The translations under genes were made by a program, and so were the position numbers. DNA of 64,000 bases, taken from the NCBI GenBank assembly GCA_018674495.1, contig JABHAA010000108.1, positions 1 to 64,000 on the forward strand, read 5' to 3'. Position 1 is the stretch's first letter. Each line of letters opens with the position of its first letter. This stretch comes from Rhodospirillaceae bacterium (GTDB taxonomy: Bacteria > Pseudomonadota > Alphaproteobacteria > Rhodospirillales > UBA2165). The notes beneath the pieces are model-generated. The model searched no databases, had not been told where the DNA came from, and saw only the letters and a list, made by a program, of their open reading frames with translations. This document shows positions 26,208 through 35,185 of this stretch, one piece after another.

Positions 26208-27374
26208 CTAGCCGCCGGCGCGGGGCAAAACTTCGGTGGCGTAACTTTCCAGGGAGCGCAGCATGACCTCGTTGGTCAGCAATCCGGTGTAGCACCAGGC
26301 AAACACCCAATCGACGGGCAAGCGTTCGCGGATCGCCTCCAACTGACGGGTAACCGTATCAGGGCTGCCGATAAGCATATGGCCGGACTTGGACATTTCT
26401 TCCGGCGAATAGCGCTCGCCAGTATCCGGATCCTCCAGGCCGCGCCCGAAACCGAACGGCTCGAACCAGGCGTTGCGGGCGAAGGTGGCGGAATCCTCGG
26501 CCAGGGCCTGGGCTTCCTCGTCAGTGTCGGCGATGACCAGCGTGCGCAGGACGGCAACGCCCTCACCGCGCGGCCGCCCAGAGGCATCCGCATAGGTGTC
26601 GAGCAGAAACTCTTCGCGCTTCGGATGTAGCGGCGGCAGCACCGCGACCACGCCCTCGGCGGCGCACCAGCGGATCGAACGCTCGGTCGATGAAAACGGC
26701 TGAAAAATTTCTGGATGCGGTTTTTGCAATGGCTTCGGCACGACGCCGATCTGCTTTAGCATGCCGTCTTCAACACCGGCGCCCCACTTGTCCGTGGTTT
26801 CCAAATCCCACGGCGTGCCCGGTGCCGGGATTTTCCAATATTTGCCATCGAACGAAGTCATTTCTTCGGTCCAGCATTTCTTGATGATCTGGAAGCATTC
26901 CTCGAAGGCGGCCCGGTTGGCATCGTCGATATCCTTGGGCGCGCCGGGAACGGCGCCATGGATGCCATGGGTCTGCTGGGCCATCACATCAACCCAGCGG
27001 CGCTGGTAGCCGCGCGCAAAGCCGGCGCAGGCGCGCCCGCCGCTCATATGATCGAGCATGGCGATGTTCTCGGCGACGCGGATCGGGTTCTCCGCCGGCA
27101 AGACGATGCCAAGCTGGCCGACCTTGATGCGCTTGGTCTGCATGGCGACATAGAGATCGAGCATCACCGGATTGTTGGACAGCTCGATGCCTTCGATATG
27201 GAAGTGATGCTCGGTGAAATTGATGGATTCGTAGCCGAGATCATCGGCGAGGATCGCCTGCTCGCTCAATTCGGCCAGCATGCGACTGTAAAGATCGCCC
27301 CGGAACCCGGCCATGCCTTGGATAATTTCGGATTTACGGCCAATCGACGGCAGAAAAAATAACGATGTTTTCAT
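26208..27374 (-). CDS. LLM-class flavin-dependent monooxygenase
   Basis: A 388-aa luciferase-family protein. It has the opening MKTSLFFLPSIGRKSE, ESINFTEHHFHIEG, the pocket motif IRVAENIAMLDHMSGGRACAGFARGYQRRW, and a C-terminal HMLIGSPDTVTRQLEAIRE. It requires reduced FMN from a partner reductase; the FMN reductase at 29965-30453 is on the same strand in the same run. It lies 50 nt downstream of the LigB-type dioxygenase. Its stop is 3 nt from that of the convergent GST. The substrate is unknown, presumably an aromatic or heterocycle. Confidence 0.87.
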   Translation of the reverse strand: MKTSLFFLPSIGRKSEIIQGMAGFRGDLYSRMLAELSEQAILADDLGYESINFTEHHFHIEGIELSNNPVMLDLYVAMQTKRIKVGQLGIVLPAENPIRVAENIAMLDHMSGGRACAGFARGYQRRWVDVMAQQTHGIHGAVPGAPKDIDDANRAAFEECFQIIKKCWTEEMTSFDGKYWKIPAPGTPWDLETTDKWGAGVEDGMLKQIGVVPKPLQKPHPEIFQPFSSTERSIRWCAAEGVVAVLPPLHPKREEFLLDTYADASGRPRGEGVAVLRTLVIADTDEEAQALAEDSATFARNAWFEPFGFGRGLEDPDTGERYSPEEMSKSGHMLIGSPDTVTRQLEAIRERLPVDWVFAWCYTGLLTNEVMLRSLESYATEVLPRAGG

Positions 27375-27424
27375 CGCTCCCCCCTCTTTTAAATTATTGC
27401 ATTAGCGGCCCGGCGGACAACCGG

Positions 27425-28432
27425 TTACGTCCAGGTGGCGAAACCCATGCCGCTACCGGTGCCGGCCGGCGTCCGGTAACAGGGGACGTAATCCAGCATC
27501 TTCATTTCAAGCCCGGTTTCGGCGACGGCGCCGGACGCAGCGATCCAATTTTTGGTCTCGGACGTGCCCGAGCGGAACATGATATTGGGCTCAGCTGCAA
27601 TGGTTTCGGCGTCCTGTTTCAACATCGCATCGATCATCTTCTGGTCCCATTCCTCGTCCACCACGAAATGGCTGAGCCCGCCGGACGCACAGATGGCCAC
27701 CCGTTTGCCGCCATCCCAGGCGCGGATGGCGCGCCCGATGGTGCGGCCGAAATCATAGCAACGGCCCGGCTTCGCCTGGTTCGGCGGATAGAAGGTGTTC
27801 AAGAGCACCGGCACCAACGGGATCGGTTTGTCGCGCAAAATGCGCCGATAGATGAAGCCAACCGCGTGGCCGATACCGCTGCCCTTGGGCCCCGACGGCG
27901 CTTCCATCGAGGCGGTGACGTCAATCTCGTCTTCCATGGCCTGGGCAATGATGGCTTCGGCAAGGCCGTCGGCGACCGGATAGTCCTGATTCTCGGGCGG
28001 CTTGTTGGCGGTGACGGTGTAGCGGATGCCGGCCTGCATGTCCTTCAGCCGCTCCGGCATGACCGCCTTGTTGACCACCTTCGGACCGCAAAAAACGGTG
28101 AAGGCGGGCTGGACCGAATCATCGAACCATTCATGCTGGTCGTCGCCGATCAGCACGATGATGTCGGGTTTGACCTCTTCCAGCTTGTCGGCCAGTGCGT
28201 CCAGTTGTTTCTGGTTGCGGTCATAGCGTTCCTGGCGGACCTCCATCATATTTTGGCCTTCCAGGTAATTGCTTTTGCGTAGCTCATAAAGCTGGTCGTA
28301 GGTATAGGTGCCGTCCCGAAAGGCAAGTTCCGGATTTTCATGATCAGCGTCGGCGCGCAGATCCCACTTGTCCGCCGGCGTCGATAGGAGCGGGCCGTGT
28401 GACGCACCAAATCCATATACAATGTTCGCCAT
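27425..28432 (-). CDS. Class III extradiol ring-cleavage dioxygenase (LigB superfamily)
   Basis: A 335-aa protein of the protocatechuate 4,5-dioxygenase beta/gallate dioxygenase type. The N-terminus ANIVYGFGASHGPLLSTP carries the first iron-ligand His, VLIGDDQHEWFDDSVQPAF fits the LigB core, and the C-terminal half has ICASGGLSHFVVDEEWDQ with the catalytic His. These enzymes use Fe(II) and O2 to open catechol- or gallate-type rings. No separate alpha (LigA-like) subunit is visible. It sits between two flavin monooxygenases, a strong sign of an aromatic degradation operon. Confidence 0.85.
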   Translation of the reverse strand: MANIVYGFGASHGPLLSTPADKWDLRADADHENPELAFRDGTYTYDQLYELRKSNYLEGQNMMEVRQERYDRNQKQLDALADKLEEVKPDIIVLIGDDQHEWFDDSVQPAFTVFCGPKVVNKAVMPERLKDMQAGIRYTVTANKPPENQDYPVADGLAEAIIAQAMEDEIDVTASMEAPSGPKGSGIGHAVGFIYRRILRDKPIPLVPVLLNTFYPPNQAKPGRCYDFGRTIGRAIRAWDGGKRVAICASGGLSHFVVDEEWDQKMIDAMLKQDAETIAAEPNIMFRSGTSETKNWIAASGAVAETGLEMKMLDYVPCYRTPAGTGSGMGFATWT

Positions 28433-28534
28433 CAGAACTGCTCCTTGTCTCTAATTGATTTGTGGAATACCCAACGCAGGCGTCAATTCAGTATAACAAC
28501 AACGCCGGCGAAGCGAAATCTTGCTTGCGCCCGC

Positions 28535-29899
28535 CTATTCCGCCGCCGCCGATCCGCTTTTCTTGGCGTAGCGGCTTTCCGGGCGCGGCAGACCCATATT
28601 TTCGCGCAAAGTGCTACCGGTATATTCGGTGCGGAACAGGCCACGATCTTTCAAAATCGGCATCACCAGTTCACAGAAATCATCGAAGGCGCCGGGCGCA
28701 TAAGGCGGCATGATGGTGAAGCCGTCGCAGGCTTCGCCCTGGAACCATTCTTCCATATAGTCGGCCACCTGTTCGGGCGAGCCAACAAAGACGTTCTTGC
28801 CGCGCGCACCGGCCGAATGGGCGCCCAACTCGCGGATAGTCATGCCGGTTTTGCGGCCCAAAGCCGTCAGCTCATCGTAGTGGCCGCGGCTGCCGCCCAC
28901 ATGGACCGGCAACGGATCGGGCAACGGCTTGTCCAAATCGAAATCGGAAAGATCGACGCCCAGCATGGAGGCCAATATCTCGCGCCCGACGATGGGATGG
29001 ATCAAGGACTGGATATAATCGAAGTCTTCTTTTGCTTCGGCTTCGGTGGGGCGCACGTGGATGGATAAGCCCGGCAGGATTTTGCAATGGGCCGGATCGC
29101 GGCCATATTTAACCATGCGCGCCTTGACGTCGTCGTAATAGGCCTTGGCCGATTCGAAGTTCAGATGCGGTGAGAAAATGGCCTCGGCGGTAGCCCCGGC
29201 CAGCTCTTTGCCGGCGTCCGAGGCGCCCGCCTGGATGACCACCGGATAGCCCTGGATTGGGCGCGGCACATTGAGCGGGCCCTTCACCGAATAGCGTTCG
29301 CTCTTGTGGTTCAGCTCGTGCATGGCATCGGGCTCAAAGAACAGACCGCTTTCTGTATCGCGAACGAAGGCATCGTCATCGAAGCTATCCCAAAGACCCT
29401 TGACGATGTCCACCACCTCGTGGGCGCGGTCATAGCGGTCGGCATGAGCGTAGGCATGGTCAACGCCAAAGTTTTGCGATTCGGCATCGTTGCCGGATGT
29501 CACCACGTTCCAGGCGGCGCGGCCGCCGGAGATATGATCCAACGAGGCGAATTTGCGGGCAATATGATAAGGCGCATTCCAGCTTGAAGAGGCGGTGCCG
29601 ACCAAGCCGATATGCTCGGTCACCATGGCCAGGGCCGACAGCAAGGTCAGCGGCTCGAAATGGGCGACGAACTGAGTGGAACGGCTGATGGCGTCGATAT
29701 GGGCTTTGCGGACGGCGTTGCCGTCGGCCAGGAACAACAAATCGAACTTGGCGCGCTCTGCCGTCTGCGCGATCTCCACGTAATGCTTGATATTGATATG
29801 GGCGTCTTTTACGGCACGGGGATGGCGCCAGGATGCTACATGGTGGCCGGTCGGATTGTAATAGGCCGCCAGATTCATTTTGCCGTTACGTGCGCCCAT
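28535..29899 (-). CDS. NtaA/SnaA/DszA-type FMN-dependent monooxygenase
   Basis: A 454-aa protein of the nitrilotriacetate/pristinamycin/desulfurisation monooxygenase subfamily of LLMs, recognised by its length and by LLFLADGNAVR, HISGGRAAWNVVTSGNDAESQNFG, YPVVIQAGASDAGKELAG and FVGSPEQVADYMEEWFQGEACDGF. It uses FMNH2 and O2 to cleave C-N or C-S bonds or hydroxylate an amine- or sulfur-containing compound. ATG 29899 is used; ATG 29878 (MNLAAYY) is an alternative. The FMN reductase lies 65 nt upstream on the same strand, the standard two-component arrangement. Confidence 0.87.
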   Translation of the reverse strand: MGARNGKMNLAAYYNPTGHHVASWRHPRAVKDAHINIKHYVEIAQTAERAKFDLLFLADGNAVRKAHIDAISRSTQFVAHFEPLTLLSALAMVTEHIGLVGTASSSWNAPYHIARKFASLDHISGGRAAWNVVTSGNDAESQNFGVDHAYAHADRYDRAHEVVDIVKGLWDSFDDDAFVRDTESGLFFEPDAMHELNHKSERYSVKGPLNVPRPIQGYPVVIQAGASDAGKELAGATAEAIFSPHLNFESAKAYYDDVKARMVKYGRDPAHCKILPGLSIHVRPTEAEAKEDFDYIQSLIHPIVGREILASMLGVDLSDFDLDKPLPDPLPVHVGGSRGHYDELTALGRKTGMTIRELGAHSAGARGKNVFVGSPEQVADYMEEWFQGEACDGFTIMPPYAPGAFDDFCELVMPILKDRGLFRTEYTGSTLRENMGLPRPESRYAKKSGSAAAE

Positions 29900-29964
29900 T
29901 CGAATTCTCCTAATCTGCGGTAAAACCTTAACTTAATTATGGATAAATGATACCGGTGCCGAAC

Positions 29965-30453
29965 CTAACTTGCAATCGCCCGCAAGAGCGGCTGCGTCCG
30001 TTCAATCCATTTTTCCAAGGCCGGATCCTCGGCATAATTGCTGTCGAGCAAATAAAGGCCCCGCGCCGGACATATAGCGCCCAATTCCACCAGCACCGGC
30101 TTTAAAGTCAACTCCGGCGCCAGCGCGTGGTTCGGCGCGGCGCCCAGCATCAGCGGCAGACCGATGACGCCGGCCAACCCGTCATAGGGTATCTGGTCCA
30201 GGAACAATTTCAGCAATCCAGTATAGGTTGCCTTGTAAGTGGGGCTGGCGAAGATCACGGCATTAGCGCCGGAAACCGAGGCCACCGCCTCTTCGACATC
30301 CTTGTTGCCCCATTCCAGGAGCCCGGCGCCCAGATCGGCCAGATCGATAACCAGATCCGGCTCTCCTCCGGCAAGGCCTTTTGCCGCCAGGATGCCGGCT
30401 TCCATGGTTCGCGATTTCGGTTTCGGGTTACCGACCACCACCACCATATTCAT
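29965..30453 (-). CDS. NAD(P)H-dependent FMN reductase
   Basis: A 162-aa flavodoxin-fold reductase. The P-loop-like start VVVVGNPKPKSRTMEAG binds the FMN phosphate and IFASPTYKATYTGLLKLFLDQ is the second flavin-binding signature. It supplies free FMNH2 to partner monooxygenases. It is the first gene of a minus-strand run (reductase, NtaA-type, LigB-type, LLM) with gaps of 65, 102 and 50 nt. It is divergent from the aldo/keto reductase with 129 nt between starts, presumably the control region of the cluster. Confidence 0.87.
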   Translation of the reverse strand: MNMVVVVGNPKPKSRTMEAGILAAKGLAGGEPDLVIDLADLGAGLLEWGNKDVEEAVASVSGANAVIFASPTYKATYTGLLKLFLDQIPYDGLAGVIGLPLMLGAAPNHALAPELTLKPVLVELGAICPARGLYLLDSNYAEDPALEKWIERTQPLLRAIAS

Positions 30454-30582
30454 TTCGCTGTCCCCAGTCTTATTCGTTTCTCGGGGCCCAAGCTATCGGT
30501 TGCGGAAGCTGCCGTCAAAACAGATTGACGGCGGCTGGCTTGGCGAAGAAAGTGCACACTATTCATTTGGGGGAGAATAAAC

Positions 30583-31497
30583 GTGGACCACAGGAAACTT
30601 GGGAATTCGGAATTGATGGTGGCGCCCATCGGGCTTGGCTGCAACCGCCATCTGGACTTGGGCGACGACGCTGCCGCCGCTTCGATCCAAAAGGCCCTTG
30701 ATCTCGGCATCAACCATTTCGACAGCGCCGATATGTACGGCTTCGGCGCCGGCGAGATTTTTCTCGGCAAGGCTTTGAAGGGGCGCCGGGACGAAGCGGT
30801 TATCGCCTCCAAATTCGGCTTCGTGCGCGCAGAAGATGGCAAAATGAGCTTCGTCGGCACGCCCGAATATGTGCGCGAGGCGTGCGATGCCAGTCTTGCA
30901 CGCCTGGGGCTCGACCATATCGATCTTTATTACCAGCACCGAATCGATCCCAATATTGCCATCGAGGAGACCTGGGGCGCCATGGTGGAGCTGGTGACAG
31001 CGGGCAAAGTCGGCGCGCTGGCCATATCGAACGCCACGGCGGAGCAAATCCGGCGCGCCCACAGCGTTCATGCGCTGGCCGCCGTGCAGATGGAATATTC
31101 CTTGATCGAGCGCGGCCAGGAAGCCGAAATTCTACCCCTTTGCAAGGAGCTGGGCATCACCTTCGTTGCCTTCGGCCCGTTAAGCTTTTCCCTGCTCGGC
31201 GGCGAGGTGACCGATATCGAGCATCTGCCCGGTGACGATCATTACCGGCGCGGCATGCCCCGCTTTCAAGGCGACAACATCACCGCCAATCTGGCCCGTG
31301 TCGAAACCGTGAAAGCCATTGCCGCCGAGGCCGGCGCAAGCCCCGGCCAGATCGCCCTCGCCTGGACCATGTGCGGCGCCCACGACGTGATCCCGATCCC
31401 CGGCTCTCGGCAATCGCACCATCTCGAAGACAATGCGCGCGCCATTGATATCCAGCTAACCCCCGATCAGATGCAACGGTTGAACGAGGCGTTTTAA
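30583..31497 (+). CDS. Aldo/keto reductase
   Basis: A 304-aa AKR. The start is GTG 30583, preceded by GGGGGAG. The catalytic tetrad is visible: Asp and Tyr in FDSADMYGFGAGE (about residues 47-59), Lys in VIASKFGFV (about 76) and His in LYYQHRIDP (about 111). The C-terminal QIALAWTMCGAHDVIPIPGSRQ binds NADPH. It reduces aldehydes or ketones. It ends 2 nt before the FAD hydroxylase gene, so the two are translationally coupled and act in the same pathway. Confidence 0.88.
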   Translation: MDHRKLGNSELMVAPIGLGCNRHLDLGDDAAAASIQKALDLGINHFDSADMYGFGAGEIFLGKALKGRRDEAVIASKFGFVRAEDGKMSFVGTPEYVREACDASLARLGLDHIDLYYQHRIDPNIAIEETWGAMVELVTAGKVGALAISNATAEQIRRAHSVHALAAVQMEYSLIERGQEAEILPLCKELGITFVAFGPLSFSLLGGEVTDIEHLPGDDHYRRGMPRFQGDNITANLARVETVKAIAAEAGASPGQIALAWTMCGAHDVIPIPGSRQSHHLEDNARAIDIQLTPDQMQRLNEAF

Positions 31498-31499
31498 CC

Positions 31500-33119
31500 A
31501 TGGGTGATGTTCGCTCCGTTCCGGTTTTGATTGTCGGCGGCGGACCGGTTGGCCTTGGTCTGGCCAGCGATTTAGGCTGGCGCGGCATCGAATGCATGCT
31601 GGTGGAGCGTTCCGATGGAACCGTCTTTCATCCCCGCGCCAACACGGTAAATTCGCGCACCATGGAGTTCTGCCGCCGCTGGGGTGTCGCCGGCGCCGTG
31701 CAGGCGGCCGGCGCGCCTCCGGAATTCTCCCAGGACATATTGTATGTGACCGGCCTACAAGGGCGCACCATCGCCCATATTGAACGCCCCGATTATGGCA
31801 GCGCCAAGCCGTTGCCAACCACGCCGGAACGCTCGCAACGCTGCAACCAGTTGTTTTTCGATCCAGTGATCCGCGAGCTGGCATCCAGCTTCGATACAGT
31901 GACGCTGGCCTACAAAACCCAGTTCGAAAGTTTCGAGCGCACCGGTGACGGCGGCGTTAAAGCCACCGTCCGCAATTTAGATTCCGGCGACACAAGCCAG
32001 ATCGAGGCCCGCTATCTGGTCGCCTGCTGCGGCGGCAATTCGGCCGTGCCGGCGGCCATCGGCTCGGCGATGGAAGGCGTTCAGGTGATTTCCTACAACC
32101 TCAACTGCTTCATCAAAATTCCCGAATTGTGGAAGCATCACGACAAGCCCAATGTCGCCTTTTACTTCATGACTGGCGACGCCACCGGCGCCAACAGCTT
32201 TATCGAACTGGATGGCCATGAATTGTGGCGCATGGGGCTTACATCGAGTACCGGGCCCCTGTCCGCCGACACTGTCGACGTGCACAGCATTTTGCAAAAA
32301 CTGATCGGCAAGGATGTGCCGTACGAGCTGATCTCGACGCTGCCCTGGACCTGCCGCTCCATCGTCGCCGACACTTGGTCCGACGGGCCGGTGTTCTTGG
32401 CCGGCGACGCGGTGCATCAGCATTCGCCGGCCGGCGGCTTCGGCATGAACACCGGCATGGGCGACGCTGTCGATCTGGGCTGGAAGCTGGCCGCCATGAT
32501 CGAAGGCTGGGGCGGCGAAGGGCTGGGCGCCAGTTATCAGGACGAGCGGCGCCCGGTGGCCCAGCGCAATGTCGCCCAGGCCACCGGCAACCGGGAGGTG
32601 GATTACTGCGCCTATCCGGGCGACGTGCTGGACGCCGATACGCCGGAAGGCACGGAATTGCGCAAACGCCTCGAAGAGGAAATATTACGGGAAAAAACCA
32701 GCCAGTTCGTGTCCCACGGCATCGCCCTCGGCTACCGCTACGATGCCTCGCCCATTGTTGCCGGCGATGGCACCGAAGCGCCGCCGCTCACCGTTGCCCA
32801 GTATGTACCGACAACCTATCCCGGCGCCCGCGCGCCACACGCCTGGATCGACGAAAACACCTCAACCATCGATATCTTCGGCAAGGGCTTCGTGTTGATG
32901 AATTTCTCGGGCGAAGATACCGGCGCCGATACGTTCCAAGCGGCGGCCGATCAACGGGGCATGCCGCTCCGCATCGTCGATAGTGATGATGCCGATATCG
33001 CCGCCCTTTATGAGCGGAAACTGGTTTTGGTACGCCCCGACGGCCACGTGGCCTGGCGCGGCGATGGCATGCCGGACGACACAGGTGCGCTTCTAGATCA
33101 GGTGCGCGGCGCGGCTTAA
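31500..33119 (+). CDS. FAD-dependent aromatic hydroxylase (MhpA/PHBH-like)
   Basis: A 539-aa class A flavoprotein monooxygenase. FAD motifs: VLIVGGGPVGLGLASDLG (residues 9-26), the DG-like mid region, and FLAGDAVHQHSPAGGFGMN (about residues 299-317). The C-terminal about 100 residues form the thioredoxin-like domain typical of phenol/MhpA-type hydroxylases, but with no CxxC. It hydroxylates a phenolic ring with NAD(P)H and O2, making the catechol a LigB-type dioxygenase could cleave. It is 2 nt after the aldo/keto reductase and convergent with the Rieske gene. Confidence 0.88.
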   Translation: MGDVRSVPVLIVGGGPVGLGLASDLGWRGIECMLVERSDGTVFHPRANTVNSRTMEFCRRWGVAGAVQAAGAPPEFSQDILYVTGLQGRTIAHIERPDYGSAKPLPTTPERSQRCNQLFFDPVIRELASSFDTVTLAYKTQFESFERTGDGGVKATVRNLDSGDTSQIEARYLVACCGGNSAVPAAIGSAMEGVQVISYNLNCFIKIPELWKHHDKPNVAFYFMTGDATGANSFIELDGHELWRMGLTSSTGPLSADTVDVHSILQKLIGKDVPYELISTLPWTCRSIVADTWSDGPVFLAGDAVHQHSPAGGFGMNTGMGDAVDLGWKLAAMIEGWGGEGLGASYQDERRPVAQRNVAQATGNREVDYCAYPGDVLDADTPEGTELRKRLEEEILREKTSQFVSHGIALGYRYDASPIVAGDGTEAPPLTVAQYVPTTYPGARAPHAWIDENTSTIDIFGKGFVLMNFSGEDTGADTFQAAADQRGMPLRIVDSDDADIAALYERKLVLVRPDGHVAWRGDGMPDDTGALLDQVRGAA

Positions 33120-33131
33120 AAGCCCCCGGCC

Positions 33132-34415
33132 CTATTCCGCAGCTTTGGGAAACGCGCCCAAGATACGCTTGATATAAGCCGGGCCATCCTCGCCGTCTTC
33201 GATAAAATCGGCGGTGCATATGAAATCGGGGAATGTATTTTGCTCCGGGTCGCGCAAGAGCCCCGGCGCCTCGCCTCCCGCCTGCATCTGCTTGATGGCA
33301 TCAAGGAGCGCTTTGCGTACTTCAATTATCACAATGTCGGTGGAGCCCAAATGCTCTTGGGTGCGGTCTTGAATCTTGCCCTGTGTCTCGATCGCAAAGG
33401 CATCATGGGCGGGGATATAGCGGCCCAGCCCGGCGAAAGTATCATCGCGCTTCATTTCATCCCGGTCCTGCATATAGCGGTTTTCGGCGCGCCTTACATG
33501 CTGCTTGTCGGGACCCACATTGTCGCCCTTCTGTTTGCGCCAGAATTCCTTGTCCAGGGGCTCGCCGTGGCGATAGATGAATTCGAACCGGCAATGGCTT
33601 TCATCATCCTGGGGCACGTACCAGCGGCCTTGATAGCCCTTGACCGGCGGCGGCTCGGTGCCCACCGGTGTGGTGCCGCAAGGGTAGATGTAATTGTTGA
33701 CGCGCAAATAGTTTTCGCCAGTGGACATTTTACGCAACGCGTGGATGCGGACGCCGAAACTGGTGCGCTCGATCTGCAGACGGGGATAGATATCGTCGCT
33801 GAAAAAGCGGTTGTTGCCGCGCGAATCATAACTGTTTGAATTCGCTTCGGGGGCCGAGAGCCGGTGCAAATAGGATACGTGCGCCGGATCGGTGGAGCTT
33901 TCGAGCCCTTGCAGCCAATTGCATTTCTGCACCACCCGGAAAGCGATGCGGTTTTCTTGCCGCCCGGTCATGAATTGGAAGTCGGGAATCAGCGGCGCCT
34001 CGCCCGCGCCCATATAGCACCAGATGACGCCGCCCTTGTCTTCAACCGGATAGGAAGTGTAGCGCACTTTCTGGCAGAATTTTTTGTCTTCGGGCTCTCC
34101 CGGTTGATCCAGGCAGTTGCCGTCTATGTCGAACAGCCAGCCGTGATAGAGGCAGCGGATGCCGCCGTCTTCGATGCGGCCATAACTCATATCCGAGCCA
34201 CGGTGTGGACAATGCAGGCCGGTGAGGCCGAGCCGGTCCTTGTCATCACGAAACAACACCAGATCCTCGGACAGGATTTTGATCGGCATGGGATCGCCGC
34301 CGATGGGCATTTCTTCCGACGTGGCTATGGGCTGCCAGTAGGAGCGGAGCAAATCACCGCCCGGCGTGCCCGGTCCGGTCCGAGTTACGAGATCGTTTTG
34401 ATCCTTGGATAGCAT
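33132..34415 (-). CDS. Rieske aromatic-ring-hydroxylating oxygenase, alpha subunit
   Basis: A 427-aa oxygenase. The Rieske 2Fe-2S site is CPHRGSDMSYG plus CLYHGWLFD (C-x-H...C-x2-H, about residues 68-90), and the mononuclear iron site is ESSTDPAHVSYLHRL (D-x2-H-x4-H, about 175). It resembles phenoxybenzoate/O-demethylase-type single-component oxygenases. It needs a ferredoxin reductase, not seen here. GGGAGG upstream of ATG 34415 selects this start over 34430. It belongs with the neighbouring hydroxylase and ring-cleavage enzymes; an O-demethylation or ether-cleavage role is a reasonable guess. Confidence 0.88.
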   Translation of the reverse strand: MLSKDQNDLVTRTGPGTPGGDLLRSYWQPIATSEEMPIGGDPMPIKILSEDLVLFRDDKDRLGLTGLHCPHRGSDMSYGRIEDGGIRCLYHGWLFDIDGNCLDQPGEPEDKKFCQKVRYTSYPVEDKGGVIWCYMGAGEAPLIPDFQFMTGRQENRIAFRVVQKCNWLQGLESSTDPAHVSYLHRLSAPEANSNSYDSRGNNRFFSDDIYPRLQIERTSFGVRIHALRKMSTGENYLRVNNYIYPCGTTPVGTEPPPVKGYQGRWYVPQDDESHCRFEFIYRHGEPLDKEFWRKQKGDNVGPDKQHVRRAENRYMQDRDEMKRDDTFAGLGRYIPAHDAFAIETQGKIQDRTQEHLGSTDIVIIEVRKALLDAIKQMQAGGEAPGLLRDPEQNTFPDFICTADFIEDGEDGPAYIKRILGAFPKAAE

Positions 34416-34485
34416 GGCTGGCCTCCCCAAAAGCGCAGGAGGAAATTCTATCGCAAAGCCGGACGAATAGCTATCGGGAGAGAAC

Positions 34486-34971
34486 TCAGGCGGGCAGCGC
34501 CACTTCGCGGCGGCGGATCAGCCACCAGACGATGAGCGCGCCCAAAAGCTTGCTGGCTGTCATCGCAGCGGCGCCGGCCAGCGACAAAAAGCCGACCATG
34601 CCTAAGAACACAACGCTATCGATGGGCGTGCCGATGATGCTGGAATAGAGGATACGCTGGGACAAGGGCCTGCGGGTAAACGAATAAACCGCCCAATCAG
34701 CCAACTCGCTGATTAGAAAGGCGGTGGCGCTGGCGATGGCGACATTCGGGTTAAAGAGGTAGCTAATGCCGACACCGATGGCCATGGCCACCAGCACATA
34801 ATGGCCGATCTCGCGCTGGGCGAAGTCGCGGGCAACGAACACGAAGCCCACCAACAGCGCCACCGGCGGCCACATGGTGCCGCCCGGCAATTTGACCAGA
34901 GGGACCACCGTGAACGCCCAGTTCACCAGCACAACCAGGGCAATATAGACAAAAGTATTTAAGTATTTCAT
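34486..34971 (-). CDS. YhhQ/VUT-family queuosine precursor transporter
   Basis: A 161-aa membrane protein with five or six hydrophobic helices. VFVARDFAQREIGHYVLVAM and AFLISELADWAVYSFTRRPL are characteristic of the DUF165/VUT family; E. coli YhhQ imports preQ0 and preQ1. The presence of queA and tgt fits salvage of precursors. It is upstream of the Rieske gene on the same strand with a 70-nt gap, so co-transcription is possible but functionally unexpected. I looked for a preQ1 riboswitch in 34972-35100 and saw only small palindromes. Confidence 0.8.
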   Translation of the reverse strand: MKYLNTFVYIALVVLVNWAFTVVPLVKLPGGTMWPPVALLVGFVFVARDFAQREIGHYVLVAMAIGVGISYLFNPNVAIASATAFLISELADWAVYSFTRRPLSQRILYSSIIGTPIDSVVFLGMVGFLSLAGAAAMTASKLLGALIVWWLIRRREVALPA

Positions 34972-35150
34972 CGCAATACACCAATTTCTAGGTGTACCTA
35001 GCCGAACGAAATCGACCTGTCGAGACCAAATTCCCAGCTATGTGTGACCAATATCACGGCGATATTCGTTGGAAATCGGCTTAAAGTGACCATCTATTAC
35101 TAAGTACGCGTGGTTGAATTTTGGCCGCGGCGGCGCGAATATGACTGTAA

Positions 35151-35175
35151 CCCCGGAAAATCCGGGGCGGAGGAG
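35151..35175 (+). promoter_or_regulatory. Hairpin next to the SD of the motA-like gene
   Basis: CCCCGGA (35151-35157) pairs with TCCGGGG (35161-35167) around AAA, directly before GGAGGAG (35169-35175), the likely ribosome site for GTG 35186 at a spacing of 10 nt. A stable hairpin abutting an SD may tune initiation. No terminator-like T-run follows. Confidence 0.4.
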
Positions 35176-35185
35176 AACCAAGCAC

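Noticed and set aside
34972..35113. preQ1 riboswitch upstream of the YhhQ-type transporter
   Set aside because: Only short palindromes (for example around 34990-35005) are present; the conserved preQ1-I or preQ1-II core is not seen.
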